64,000 bases of DNA from Streptomyces sp. CB02366. GTDB taxonomy: Bacteria; Actinomycetota; Actinomycetes; Streptomycetales; Streptomycetaceae. The position numbers and the translations under genes were made by a program. Of the stretch, positions 36,506 to 44,850 are shown piece by piece (within the stretch, counting starts at the first letter, position 1; every line of letters begins with the position of its first letter). Under the pieces are notes generated by a model. It did not search any database. It was not told the DNA's origin and worked only from the letters and a program-made list of their open reading frames with translations. The stretch is from assembly GCF_001905905.1 (NCBI RefSeq), contig NZ_LIVT01000001.1, forward strand, positions 124,001 through 188,000, given 5' to 3'.

Positions 36506-37318
36506 ATGAGTTCCGAGGGCCCCGGCAACTCCGCGAAGATCGCCATGGGCGCGGTGGGCGGCCTCGGCTGCCTGGCCTCGCCGGCCGTACTCCTCGGCAC
36601 GGTGGTCGTCGTGATCATCCTCGGCGGGCTCGGCGTGCTCCTGTATCCGCTCATCGTCCTCATCCAGCTGTTCGGAGGCGGCGGCACGGAACCGGCCATC
36701 GAGGCCAAGAAGGTCGTGGAGGTGCTCCAGGGGGACGGGAAGGGCGAACTCGACCCCGCTCAGGTGCCCGCCGACCTGCTGGAGTCCATCAAGGCGGCGG
36801 GCGCGCTCTGCGAGGCGATCGGCCCGGTGGTGGTCGCCGCCCAGCTGGATCGCGAGTCCGGCTTCGATCCGAACAAGGTCGGTCCCGAGGGGGAGGAGGG
36901 GATCTCGCAGCTCGCCCCGGCGGTGTTCACGCAGTTCGGCGAGGACGACGACGACAACGGCAAGGTCTCCGCGTTCGACGCGGCCGACTCGATCATGGCG
37001 CAGGGCCGCCACCTCTGCGCGCTGGCCGGGGAAGTCCAGGGCCTCGTCGACAGCGGTCAGGCCATCGGCACCGTGCTGGACCTGACGCTCGCGGCCTACA
37101 ACACGAACGTGGAAGCCGTACGCCAGGCCGGCGGCATCCCCGCCGTCAACCGGACCACGGGCTACGTCGTGTCCATCCGGGCGATGTTCGCGAAGTACGA
37201 GGGAATCGGCGCCCCGCCCCCGTCCTTCCCCCCCACCACCCCTCCAGCGACCCCGACGCCGACGCCGACGGCACCGTCCTCGCCGGATCCGACGCCCTCG
37301 CCGAACGCTTCCCCGTGA
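36506..37318 (+). CDS. VirB1-like lytic transglycosylase, membrane-anchored
   Basis: 270 residues. A hydrophobic segment at about 20-57 is followed by an SLT-like domain (about 95-200) with the catalytic glutamate E117 in QLDRESGF and EGISQLAPAVF, the equivalent of the family GxMQ motif. The tail is a P/T/S-rich wall-spanning region. Such enzymes open peptidoglycan for assembly of secretion machines. The ATG at 36506 has GGGAG at a rather long 16 nt. It is driven by regulon site 5, divergent from the main operon. Confidence 0.87.
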   Translation: MSSEGPGNSAKIAMGAVGGLGCLASPAVLLGTVVVVIILGGLGVLLYPLIVLIQLFGGGGTEPAIEAKKVVEVLQGDGKGELDPAQVPADLLESIKAAGALCEAIGPVVVAAQLDRESGFDPNKVGPEGEEGISQLAPAVFTQFGEDDDDNGKVSAFDAADSIMAQGRHLCALAGEVQGLVDSGQAIGTVLDLTLAAYNTNVEAVRQAGGIPAVNRTTGYVVSIRAMFAKYEGIGAPPPSFPPTTPPATPTPTPTAPSSPDPTPSPNASP

Positions 37319-37429
37319 CCACCGCCGTGGCCGATGTACGAGCCGTCAATCGACCGTCAACGCCCCGTGGACACCGCCCCGTGAGGCTCCCGGCACGGAG
37401 AACAGCGGTGCCGACTCGGGGAGTACACG

Positions 37430-38017
37430 ATGCAATGGTCTTTGATGGGGTCGAGCGAGTCACGGGACGCCGGGGGGCGTACTCTGCGCGTCCTGTACGA
37501 GCAGCAGGCCGGACCGCTCTACACCTACGTGCTGCGCCTGGTGGGCGGCGACCGCCACCGGGCCGAGGACGTCATCCAGGAGACGCTGCTGCGCTGCTGG
37601 AGCAAGCAGGACCTGAGCCTGGACGCGGCGACGCTGCGGCCGTGGCTCTTCAGGGTGGCCCGCAACCTGGTCATCGACGGCCACCGCCGCCGCCTCGCCC
37701 GCCCGTGCGAGATCGACGGCAGCAACTGGCTGCGGGAGATGTCGGCGGACGCGGACGAGATCGAGAACGTCCTCCAATCGGTCGTGGTCGGCGAGGCGTT
37801 CAAGGCCCTGTCCCAGCCACACCGCGACGTGCTCTACGAGACGTACTTCGTCGGCAGGACCACCCAGGAGGCGGCCGAGGCCCTGGGCATCCCCCACGGC
37901 ACGGTCAAGTCCCGCGCCTACTACGCCCTGCGCTGCCTGCGCCTGGCCCTGGAGGAGCGCGGCGTCGTCACGGCGGCCGTGTCACAGCCGGCCGCCTCGT
38001 CCGCGGCGAGCGTCTGA
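37430..38017 (+). CDS. ECF sigma factor
   Basis: 195 residues. Region 2 (about 20-90) includes RAEDVIQETLLRCW and RPWLFRVARNLVID; region 4 (about 118-172) has YFVGRTTQEAAEALGIPHGTVKSR. The ATG at 37430 has GGGGAG 7 nt upstream. No anti-sigma gene is adjacent, and the 111-nt upstream gap lacks the shared ECF motif, showing only a direct repeat of CCGTCAA (about 37343-37360). It is the obvious candidate to read the seven TTGAACC promoters around it (inference). Confidence 0.93.
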   Translation: MQWSLMGSSESRDAGGRTLRVLYEQQAGPLYTYVLRLVGGDRHRAEDVIQETLLRCWSKQDLSLDAATLRPWLFRVARNLVIDGHRRRLARPCEIDGSNWLREMSADADEIENVLQSVVVGEAFKALSQPHRDVLYETYFVGRTTQEAAEALGIPHGTVKSRAYYALRCLRLALEERGVVTAAVSQPAASSAASV

Positions 38018-38148
38018 CCCGAACGTGCGACGGCCCTTCCTGACCGGACGGGTGCGGCCATCGCCCCCGGACGCCTGGCGCCTGCCGGCGCCCCGGGCAG
38101 GGCCGGATTCCCTGGGCCGGTGATCCCGCTGCTCCGCCGGCCCCCCGG

Positions 38149-38179
38149 TTGAACCTCTGTGCCGACTCCGTGCGTTGTA
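38149..38179 (+). promoter_or_regulatory. ECF-type promoter, regulon site 7
   Basis: TTGAACCTC (38149-38157), 15-nt spacer, CGTTGTA (38173-38179), 44 nt before the GTG of the low-GC unknown gene. Confidence 0.65.
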
Positions 38180-38222
38180 CCGGACACAGACATCCAGCCG
38201 GACCTTCGGAAAGAGGCCCCTA

Positions 38223-38768
38223 GTGCAAGCTATCCAGGCTCTCATCAACTTGAGAAAAGCACCGGAACAGCCGGGCGTGAACGACCGCGCGGGTCTCATC
38301 GAGGACATGAACACCCGTTACGGCGACGAGCAAACGCTCGGCAAAGTCGTCGCGAAATCCGCCGAGGCCCTCCAGCTCGCGTTCGGAGAAAGAGGCTCCG
38401 AGGGGATCAGGGAGTTCTTCCGGAAGGAGGAAATCATAGAGCTCTGCAATGTCCCTCTGGACAGTCCGGGTTACGACAAGGCGTGCACGGATCTCGCCGA
38501 GAAAGAGTACCAACACTGGGCGGCCCTGAAAGAAGCGAACCCGGACGCCCCGGGGCCGGAAGCTGGTGCAGCATTCGGCCCGAACAGCCGCTACTACATA
38601 CAAAAAACACTCTCTTTCGTAGTGCAGGCGCAAGGGGCAGGTCAAAGCGTCACCAGCGCCGTCGCCAACCTGAATGCGTTCTCCGGACCGAAGCCCCCCG
38701 CGGCTGCCGGCCAGGGTTCCACTCCCCCGCCCCCGCCCTCGAAGCCGGAGGCGGGCCGCACCCTGTGA
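38223..38768 (+). CDS. Unknown protein, low GC, in the secretion-like regulon
   Basis: 181 residues, not recognised. The mostly helical domain (about 1-150) is mixed-charge (EGIREFFRKEEIIELCNV, KEYQHWAAL) with a proline-rich tail. No signal peptide or membrane helix. The GTG at 38223 has GAGG 6 nt upstream; an in-frame TTG at 38175 lies inside the promoter. Codon use is unlike its neighbours, with AAA, GAA, CAA and ATA codons and visibly lower GC, suggesting recent transfer. It carries regulon promoter site 7. Possible cargo or immunity protein (inference). Confidence 0.78.
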   Translation: MQAIQALINLRKAPEQPGVNDRAGLIEDMNTRYGDEQTLGKVVAKSAEALQLAFGERGSEGIREFFRKEEIIELCNVPLDSPGYDKACTDLAEKEYQHWAALKEANPDAPGPEAGAAFGPNSRYYIQKTLSFVVQAQGAGQSVTSAVANLNAFSGPKPPAAAGQGSTPPPPPSKPEAGRTL

Positions 38769-38774
38769 CACCAC

Positions 38775-38814
38775 ACCACCGCCCCGTCCCGCATCCGGGG
38801 GGCGGGGCGGTGGT
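38775..38814 (+). terminator. GC-rich hairpin after the low-GC gene
   Basis: 12-bp perfect outer stem (38775-38786 with 38803-38814), continuing with CCC/GGG past a bulged T, 7 nt after the stop codon. No U tract. Confidence 0.65.
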
Positions 38815-38986
38815 CCCTTGTCCGTGGTGGCGTACAGGCCCACCCCGGGCCGGGCCGGGGGCACCCCCTCGCCCTTCGCGTTGAACGCCCGCAGCCCCGG
38901 TGCCCCTTTACCAAGGAGCGTCACCGGGTGGCAGCGGAAGCCGGGGGCGAATGATCTCGGGGGCACGCACGGGGATCTCACCGAGC

Positions 38987-39052
38987 GGGGCGGCGAACAG
39001 GAAAGGACCGGACCGGCAGAAGCCGGTCCGGTCCTTTCCTGTTCGCCGCCCC
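38987..39052. repeat. 31-bp perfect inverted repeat with a 4-nt loop
   Basis: Arms 38987-39017 and 39022-39052 are exactly complementary over 31 bp around AGAA. It lies in the 340-bp gap between convergent genes ending at 38768 and 39109 and probably terminates both, although it is far longer than needed. The rest of that gap holds nothing I recognise beyond the previous hairpin. Confidence 0.9.
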
Positions 39053-39108
39053 TGCCGACCCGTGCGGGCGAGGGGAGCACGGTCCGGCCCGCCCCCGGGG
39101 GCGGTCGC

Positions 39109-39690
39109 TCAGAACTTCCCGTCGACCGGAAGCCAGCCCGACCACGCCTCGGGCTGGTAGAACTTGCCGGTGTCGCCGTCGTAGCGCAGGACGCGCAGGC
39201 GTACGTTGCCGCTCTCGCGGTAGTCCTTGTTGCAGGTCGCCCAGGTGTTCATGCCGAGCCTGTTGACGCAGACCTCTGCCGCGCGCCCGTAGTCGGTGTA
39301 GACCCCGACCGCCGCGGACATGCCGTCCTTCTCGGTGTCGCCGGCCCAGACGATGTCGCCGTTGTGCTGGAAGCACCCCTTCGCACCGTAGGCGGCGACA
39401 CCCCCGAGGCAGGTGTTCGACGGCGGAGCGGCCCGGGCGGACACCACCGCGTCCGCCTTGTGGGCCGTTCCCGTCTCGTCCTCGTCCGCCGGGGAGGGCG
39501 CGTCCGCGCCCGGTTCGGCGCCGGGCGCCGTGGCGACGCCTTCGACGATGCCGATGCCCGCGGGCATCGACACCTCCACGGGGGCCTGGGCGGCGTCACG
39601 GGCGAGCGCCGGGGTCGCGGTCGCCGCCGAGAGGGCGAGTGCCGACGCTCCGGCGAGAACGCTCAACTTCGAGCGCCGGTTTCCACGCAT
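39109..39690 (-). CDS. Secreted protein of unknown function
   Basis: 193 residues. The signal peptide (about 1-31) ends TPALA. A disordered acidic stretch (about 55-80) precedes a C-terminal domain (about 90-193) with four cysteines (NTCLGG, KGCFQH, EVCVNR, ATCNKD) that probably form two disulfides. GDIVWAGDTEKDGMSAAVGV looks like a small beta domain. I do not recognise the family. It stands alone between long hairpins. Confidence 0.8.
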   Translation of the reverse strand: MRGNRRSKLSVLAGASALALSAATATPALARDAAQAPVEVSMPAGIGIVEGVATAPGAEPGADAPSPADEDETGTAHKADAVVSARAAPPSNTCLGGVAAYGAKGCFQHNGDIVWAGDTEKDGMSAAVGVYTDYGRAAEVCVNRLGMNTWATCNKDYRESGNVRLRVLRYDGDTGKFYQPEAWSGWLPVDGKF

Positions 39691-39859
39691 GCTCCACTAC
39701 CCCCGCGCCTGACCCCGAGGTCGAGGCCATTCTTCATCACATGTGAACAGAGTGTGAGACTAAGAGATCGCTGTGACGGATGGAAGGGGCTTCTGTGACG
39801 TGTGTGCTTCACGATGCGCCTGGTACGCCGCCGGTTTCCCCTGGTGACGGGGGCCGTAC

Positions 39860-39909
39860 GCACGGAGAGGGGGCGGGCACACGACCGTGTGCCCGCCCCC
39901 TCTCCGTGC
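39860..39909 (-). terminator. Long hairpin downstream of the small lipoprotein gene
   Basis: Perfect 23-bp stem (39860-39882 with 39887-39909) with loop GACC, 23 nt after the lipoprotein stop. Confidence 0.7.
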
Positions 39910-39932
39910 TGCTCGTGACGTCCCCGGACCGG

Positions 39933-40250
39933 TCAGGGCAGGGACGGCGGCCCGTCCGCCCGCTCCCCCTCGGTGACGTCGGCGAAGGTGAGGGCGAGGG
40001 CGCAGTCCGCCGGGATCTCGGCGGCGGACGTGGCGCACTTCGCGGGTCCGGACACCCTCTGTTCGTTCAACTCGGGCGCACTCGTCGCCCGTTCGCCCGC
40101 CTCGATCTTCCCCTCCAGCCCCTTCGGGGGAGCTTCCGCGGCAGGCGCGGCCGGTCGGTCGGGGGCGGCCTGCGGGGACGAACAGGCCGACGCGCCGGTC
40201 GCGGCCCCCAGCACGAGTGCGACCGAGGCCGCGGCGGTACGAAGTCGCAT
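39933..40250 (-). CDS. Small lipoprotein, unknown function
   Basis: 105 residues. A type II signal peptide ends in the lipobox GASAC (Cys23), so the protein should be anchored outside the membrane. The remainder is acidic with three further cysteine-spaced segments (AKCATSAAEIPADCALAL). The ATG at 40250 has GAGGGGG upstream; the longer frame lacks a signal. The 347-bp gap 40251-40597 up to the next gene shows no feature I can support. Confidence 0.78.
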   Translation of the reverse strand: MRLRTAAASVALVLGAATGASACSSPQAAPDRPAAPAAEAPPKGLEGKIEAGERATSAPELNEQRVSGPAKCATSAAEIPADCALALTFADVTEGERADGPPSLP

Positions 40251-40597
40251 CAAGGTCCCCCTCAGCGGATGCCCGGGCGCCCGGGCCACCAGTCGATCCA
40301 CGGTGCCACAAAGGGCGGTCGGGAAGGCGGAGAACATGTGAAAGGGCCGGGGTCGTGCGGAAGGCGCGGGGGCCCTTCCCCTCTGCGACGGCGCCGGACC
40401 GCCGGGCCTCCGTCCTCCCGGGCGGGTAAGCGGAGACGTACGCCGGTCCGGCTCCCCGGGAAGGGCCGGCGCCGTGGCCGGCCGCCGCTTCGTCCACCGC
40501 GGTCCGCCGGGGGAAGACGCATACCCCGTCGCGCGTGAGGCGCCGCGCCGCCGGGCAGATTCCCGGTGACTTTTCGGCTTGACGGCGGGGGGACCGT

Positions 40598-42238
40598 ATG
40601 GAGTCCGGTGATCGTTACGGGGTTTCGGGGTACGGGGGCGACGCGGCCGTGCCGCCGCCTCCGCCCTCCCACGCACCGTCCGTCGGGCCGCCACCGCCCG
40701 GGGCGGCCCTGCGCTCGGCCGGGGCGGCGCTGCTCAACCTGACCGGGCTCGGGCTCGGGTACGCCCTGCTGGGGCGCTGGGGGCGGGCAGCGGTGTGCTG
40801 GGCGGCGTCGGGGCTGTTGGCGTGGGCGGCTCTGCCCGCCGATCCGGACGGGGTGCCCGGCGGTGTTCTCGTCGGGTATCTGCTGGTGCTGGTGGCCGCC
40901 GCCGCCGACGGGGCCCGGATCGCCCGGCGTTCGGCGCTGGGCGGGGCATGGCGGCCGGTGCTGGCGGTCGGCCTCGGGGTGGTGCTGCTGGCCGTGCCGG
41001 CGGGCGGGGCGGCGGTGTACGGCTCCGCCCGCGACGAGGCGCGGGAGCAGATGCTGCTGGAGAGACTGGCGGGCGGGGACGAGCGGGTCGCCGCGGCCGC
41101 CCGGCAGCCGTACGGTTCGGTGGAGGGCGAGTACGCACGGGCGCTCGGCGTCTACCGCGCGCTCGCCCGGGACCACCCCGGTTCCCGCGCCGCGAAGCTC
41201 GTGCCGGACCGGCTGAAGGCGTACTACGACGCGGTCTCCACCCCGTACACGGAGAAGCAGCACTGCGCGGCCGTCGCACCGTTGACCCATCTGCGGACGC
41301 TGCCGGACTCGGTGGGCCGGAAGCTGCTGGGCGACCTGGCCGCCTGGCCCGACGAGCCGCTCGCCGAGTCGCTGTACGGGTGCGGGGTGTCGCGCCTGGG
41401 CGGAGTGGGCGGCGGTGGCGCGGAGTTGGGCGAGCTGTTGCGCACGTTCCCCGATTCCGCCTCCGCGCGGCAGGTCGGGCCCGCGATCGAGGAGCGGATC
41501 AGGGCCCAGGCGGCGGCGGTGAAGGGGGCCGAGCCGTGTGCGGCCACCGAGGTCCTGCGCGGCCTCGGCGCCACCGTGTCCCAGCTTCCCGACGACGGTG
41601 TGAAGAAGCTGCGCGCCGCTGCCGACAAGGGCGTCGTGGACGGGGTGTACGCGTGCGGGGTCGACCAGTTCGAGGACGGGAAGTTCGACGCCGCCCGCAC
41701 CACGCTGACCGGTTTCGCGCGGACGTACAAGGGCGACGGCCGGGCGCGGCAGGCGCGGAACATCGCGATAGCCGCCGAGATAGCCGAGGACCGGCCGGCC
41801 GCGGGCAAGCGGCTGCCGCCGTCGAAGCGGCCCGGCGGGCCCCGGATGGAGCTGGTCATCAGCAACGACGCGCCCAACACGGTCGAGGTGCTCTACACCG
41901 GCCCGGTCACCGGCACCGTCAGCCTCACGACGTGCGCCGGCTGCGAGCGGTACAGCGCCTCCGAGGGCTCGCGGCGGGCCTGCCGGGCGAGCGGCCGGAA
42001 CTACCCGAAGGCCCGCCTCCGGCTCCCCGCCGGGGACTACCACTTCCTCTACAAGCACGGCACGGGCGCGACCGCCCGCGTGGACAGCTACTCCTCCGGG
42101 ACGAAGGTCCAGCCGGGCTACACGTACACCAGTTGCACGTACGTCATCGAGCGGAACCCGTTCGATCTGGACCTGCCGCAGCTCCCGGACCCGATCCGGC
42201 CGGCGTTCAGCCCTGGGGGCGCGGGCTCTTCTCGATGA
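40598..42238 (+). CDS. Membrane protein with helical-repeat extracytoplasmic region, unknown function
   Basis: 546 residues. A proline-rich N terminus (about 17-36) is followed by three to four hydrophobic helices (about 40-140). The rest is predicted outside, with TPR-like helices (YARALGVYRALARDHPGSRA, FDAARTTLTGFARTYKGDGRA) and a C-terminal beta domain (about 420-525) with paired cysteines (TTCAGCERY). No family is recognised. Its 3' end overlaps the convergent kinase gene by 32 nt, both frames being real. Confidence 0.82.
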   Translation: MESGDRYGVSGYGGDAAVPPPPPSHAPSVGPPPPGAALRSAGAALLNLTGLGLGYALLGRWGRAAVCWAASGLLAWAALPADPDGVPGGVLVGYLLVLVAAAADGARIARRSALGGAWRPVLAVGLGVVLLAVPAGGAAVYGSARDEAREQMLLERLAGGDERVAAAARQPYGSVEGEYARALGVYRALARDHPGSRAAKLVPDRLKAYYDAVSTPYTEKQHCAAVAPLTHLRTLPDSVGRKLLGDLAAWPDEPLAESLYGCGVSRLGGVGGGGAELGELLRTFPDSASARQVGPAIEERIRAQAAAVKGAEPCAATEVLRGLGATVSQLPDDGVKKLRAAADKGVVDGVYACGVDQFEDGKFDAARTTLTGFARTYKGDGRARQARNIAIAAEIAEDRPAAGKRLPPSKRPGGPRMELVISNDAPNTVEVLYTGPVTGTVSLTTCAGCERYSASEGSRRACRASGRNYPKARLRLPAGDYHFLYKHGTGATARVDSYSSGTKVQPGYTYTSCTYVIERNPFDLDLPQLPDPIRPAFSPGGAGSSR

Positions 42239-44150
42239 CCCGGCCGTCCAGTCCGGCGGTGAGGAAGGCGCCGCCGTGCGAGTCGGAGACGTGCACGCGC
42301 AGCACCGGGCGGTCGCCGTGGAAGGGCGAGGAGGGGTCCACGATCACGTAACGGCTCTCCGGTTCGTCGACGTTGAGCGTCTTCTCCGCCGTCCTCAGCA
42401 GGGCCGGCAGCGCGTCCCAGTCGACGGAGTCCAGGTCGATCGTCGTGGACCCGGACATCAGGGTGCCGCCCATGTCGTCGTTCTTCGCCCGGCCGTCGCG
42501 GTAGCTGAAGCGGTCGTACAGCGCGGCGTTGGACTTCAGCGGCGCCTGGGCGGAGGCGTGGTGTTCGTAGAGGGTGAAGTCGGTGACCTTCGTCCCGCCC
42601 ATGAGCGGCTCCAACGCCTTGATCGCGGCCCGCGCCCCGCGGGGGGTCAGCAGGTCCGCGGTCTCCGGCACGTCCTCACCCCCGGGGTCTCCGGCGACAC
42701 CGGTGTCTTCGGGGACACCGGTGTCTTCGGCGTTCCCGGTGTCCCCGGCGCTTCCGGCCGCCGGGGCCGGCGCGGGAGCGGAGGTCCGCGGGGCGCTCGC
42801 CCGGTCGCGGGGGCGGTCGTCGCCGTCGGAGCCGCGGGAGGAGAACGGGTCGGCCGTCCAGAGGATCGCACCGGCGATCACCACGGCTGAGACGACGGAC
42901 GAGGCCGCGCTGATCCTCCACGCCCGGCGCTCGGCGCGGCGGCCGGGAGCGTGCGGGGCCGCGGAGGGGTGGGCGGAAGGCTGCTGCGGAGGGTGCGGGG
43001 AGAAGGGGGCCGAAGTGGCGGCGGGCGGGGAGCCGTGGCCCGTCGCGACGCGGTCCTGCGGGCCGTCCGACCCGGCGGGCCCGCCGGCCCGGGTGGGCCC
43101 CGGGAGCTCCCGGCCGGGCCCGGAGGGCTCCGGCGCGGAGGGACCGGCCGCGGATGACGCGGAGGGACCGAACACGGGCGACACGGGAGAGTGCGACGGG
43201 GGCGGCGGGGTGGGCGCGCTGGGCACGGAACCGCCGTGCGCGGACCCGGCGGGCGCGGACGCGGGCCGCTCCCCCGCGGGCTCCGTGGGCGTCGGAGCGG
43301 TGCCGAGGCCGCCCCGGGCGGCCTCGGCCAGCAGCCGGTCGAGGGCTTCGGCGTCCGGACGGGCCGGGACGTCCCGGGTGAGCAGGGCGGTCAGCACCGG
43401 GGCGAGGGCCCCGGCCCGTACCGGCGGCGGGATCTCCTCGTCGAGCACGGCGGCCAGCGTGGCCAGGGTGGAGGCCCGGCGCAGCGGGTGGCGCCCCTCG
43501 ACGGCGACGTACAGCAGCATGCCGAGCGACCAGAGGTCGGAGGCCGGGTCGCCCTCGGAGCCCCGGATGCGTTCGGGGGCTATGTAGTCGGGTGAACCGA
43601 TGAGGGCGCCCGTCAGGGTGAGGCTGGTCGCCTCGCGGATGGCGGCGATGCCGAAGTCGGTGAGGACGGGGCGGCCGTCGGGGCGGAGCAGGACGTTGGC
43701 GGGCTTGACGTCGCGGTGCTGGATGCCGCAGGCGTGGGCGGCGCGGAGGGCGGAGAGGACGCCGCGCCCCAGTTCGGCGACCTCGGCGGGCTCCATGGGC
43801 CCGCCGGCGAGCCGGTCGTGCAGGGAGGAGCCGGCCACCAGCTCCATCACGATCCACGGGTAGCCGTCCTCGCCGGGGTCGACGATGTGATGGACGGTCA
43901 CCACGTTGGGGTGGTCGACCCGGGCCAGGGCGCGGGCCTCGCGCAGCACCCGGGCGCGCAGGGTGCGGGCGCCCTCGGGGTCGTACTCCGCGAGAGCCGG
44001 GTCGGGGGGCCGCACCTCCTTGAGCGCGACGTCGCGGTGGAGCACCTCGTCACGGGCCCGCCAGACCATGCCCATGCCACCACTGCCGAGCCGCTCCCCC
44101 AGGGTGAAGCGGCCGTCGATCACCCGTCCCGCGGGGGCCTCTTCGCTCAT
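42207..44150 (-). CDS. Transmembrane Ser/Thr protein kinase (no PASTA repeats)
   Basis: 647 residues. An active-looking Hanks-type kinase domain (about 13-275) has the glycine loop LGSGGMGMVW, Lys44, HRD with D147 in HRDVKPAN and DFG with D165. A disordered P/S/A-rich juxtamembrane region (about 280-405) and one helix (about 408-430) lead to an external domain (about 500-647). That domain has FTLYEHHASAQAPL and a DxxSPFHGDRPVLRVHVSD strand segment and is not PASTA. It may sense an unknown envelope signal. ATG at 44150. Confidence 0.92.
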   Translation of the reverse strand: MSEEAPAGRVIDGRFTLGERLGSGGMGMVWRARDEVLHRDVALKEVRPPDPALAEYDPEGARTLRARVLREARALARVDHPNVVTVHHIVDPGEDGYPWIVMELVAGSSLHDRLAGGPMEPAEVAELGRGVLSALRAAHACGIQHRDVKPANVLLRPDGRPVLTDFGIAAIREATSLTLTGALIGSPDYIAPERIRGSEGDPASDLWSLGMLLYVAVEGRHPLRRASTLATLAAVLDEEIPPPVRAGALAPVLTALLTRDVPARPDAEALDRLLAEAARGGLGTAPTPTEPAGERPASAPAGSAHGGSVPSAPTPPPPSHSPVSPVFGPSASSAAGPSAPEPSGPGRELPGPTRAGGPAGSDGPQDRVATGHGSPPAATSAPFSPHPPQQPSAHPSAAPHAPGRRAERRAWRISAASSVVSAVVIAGAILWTADPFSSRGSDGDDRPRDRASAPRTSAPAPAPAAGSAGDTGNAEDTGVPEDTGVAGDPGGEDVPETADLLTPRGARAAIKALEPLMGGTKVTDFTLYEHHASAQAPLKSNAALYDRFSYRDGRAKNDDMGGTLMSGSTTIDLDSVDWDALPALLRTAEKTLNVDEPESRYVIVDPSSPFHGDRPVLRVHVSDSHGGAFLTAGLDGRVIEKSPRPQG

Positions 44151-44188
44151 GGGCCGTAGCGTACGGGGGCGTACGGCAACGGGTCACC

Positions 44189-44256
44189 GGGCCGGGGCCG
44201 GGAACCGGACGACGCCGGGGCGGGGCGTGGATGGGCCGGGGCCGGGAACCGGACGA
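44189..44256. repeat. 24-bp direct repeat in a 700-bp gene-free stretch
   Basis: Identical 24-bp copies lie at 44189-44212 and 44233-44256, 44 bp apart. The gap 44151-44850 is unusually long here; it also holds a shorter repeated G/C block near 44527-44565 and a lone -35-like TTGACA at 44667-44672. I see no supportable gene in it. Confidence 0.75.
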
Positions 44257-44850
44257 GGCCGGGGCCGGGGGCCCGGCGGGGCCGGAGCAGGGGCCCGGAG
44301 ACCTCTTCCTCGTCCGGTGCGCCGGTCCCTCGGCACCGGATCCGGCCACCGTCGGCGCGGTGGCCCGCCGGAAGCGGACCGCGTGGTTCTCCGCGGCGTC
44401 GACCGGCCCCCGCGGTGTCCGGCGGCCCGCTCGCCCCGCCAGACGCCCCGGAACCGGCGCGTCCGGCGCCCCCGGGGCGCTCCCCGCCGCCCGGACGACG
44501 TGCCCGGGCCCGGGCGGACGACACCTCGGGGCCTGCCCGGACGGCATCCCGGGGCCTGCCCGGGCCCCGTGCCGGGCCTCTCGCGCGGCCCAGTGGCGTA
44601 CTCCGTTCCTCCCGGTCCCGCCGGGGGGCCGCCCGTACCGCACGGGGGTACCGCGGCCGAATCGTCTTGACACGGTCATGACCTCGTTACGGCGCGAGGA
44701 AAGGCCACAAGTGGCGGGTGGATTGTCGGACCGGTGGTGCACACTCTGCGCAGGCGCTTTCTCCAGGGCGCCGGGAGGGGTGCGACGGACAGGACGCCGC
44801 CACGGGGCGTGCCGGTCCGGGCGCTGCCGTGATCGCGGGGAGGGGATGGC

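Noticed and set aside
38879-38910. Further TTGAAC hit as an eighth ECF promoter
   Set aside because: It reads TTGAACGCC and has no CGTNGTG at 14-15 nt; TTGAAC hits inside rho and other coding regions also lack the -10 half.
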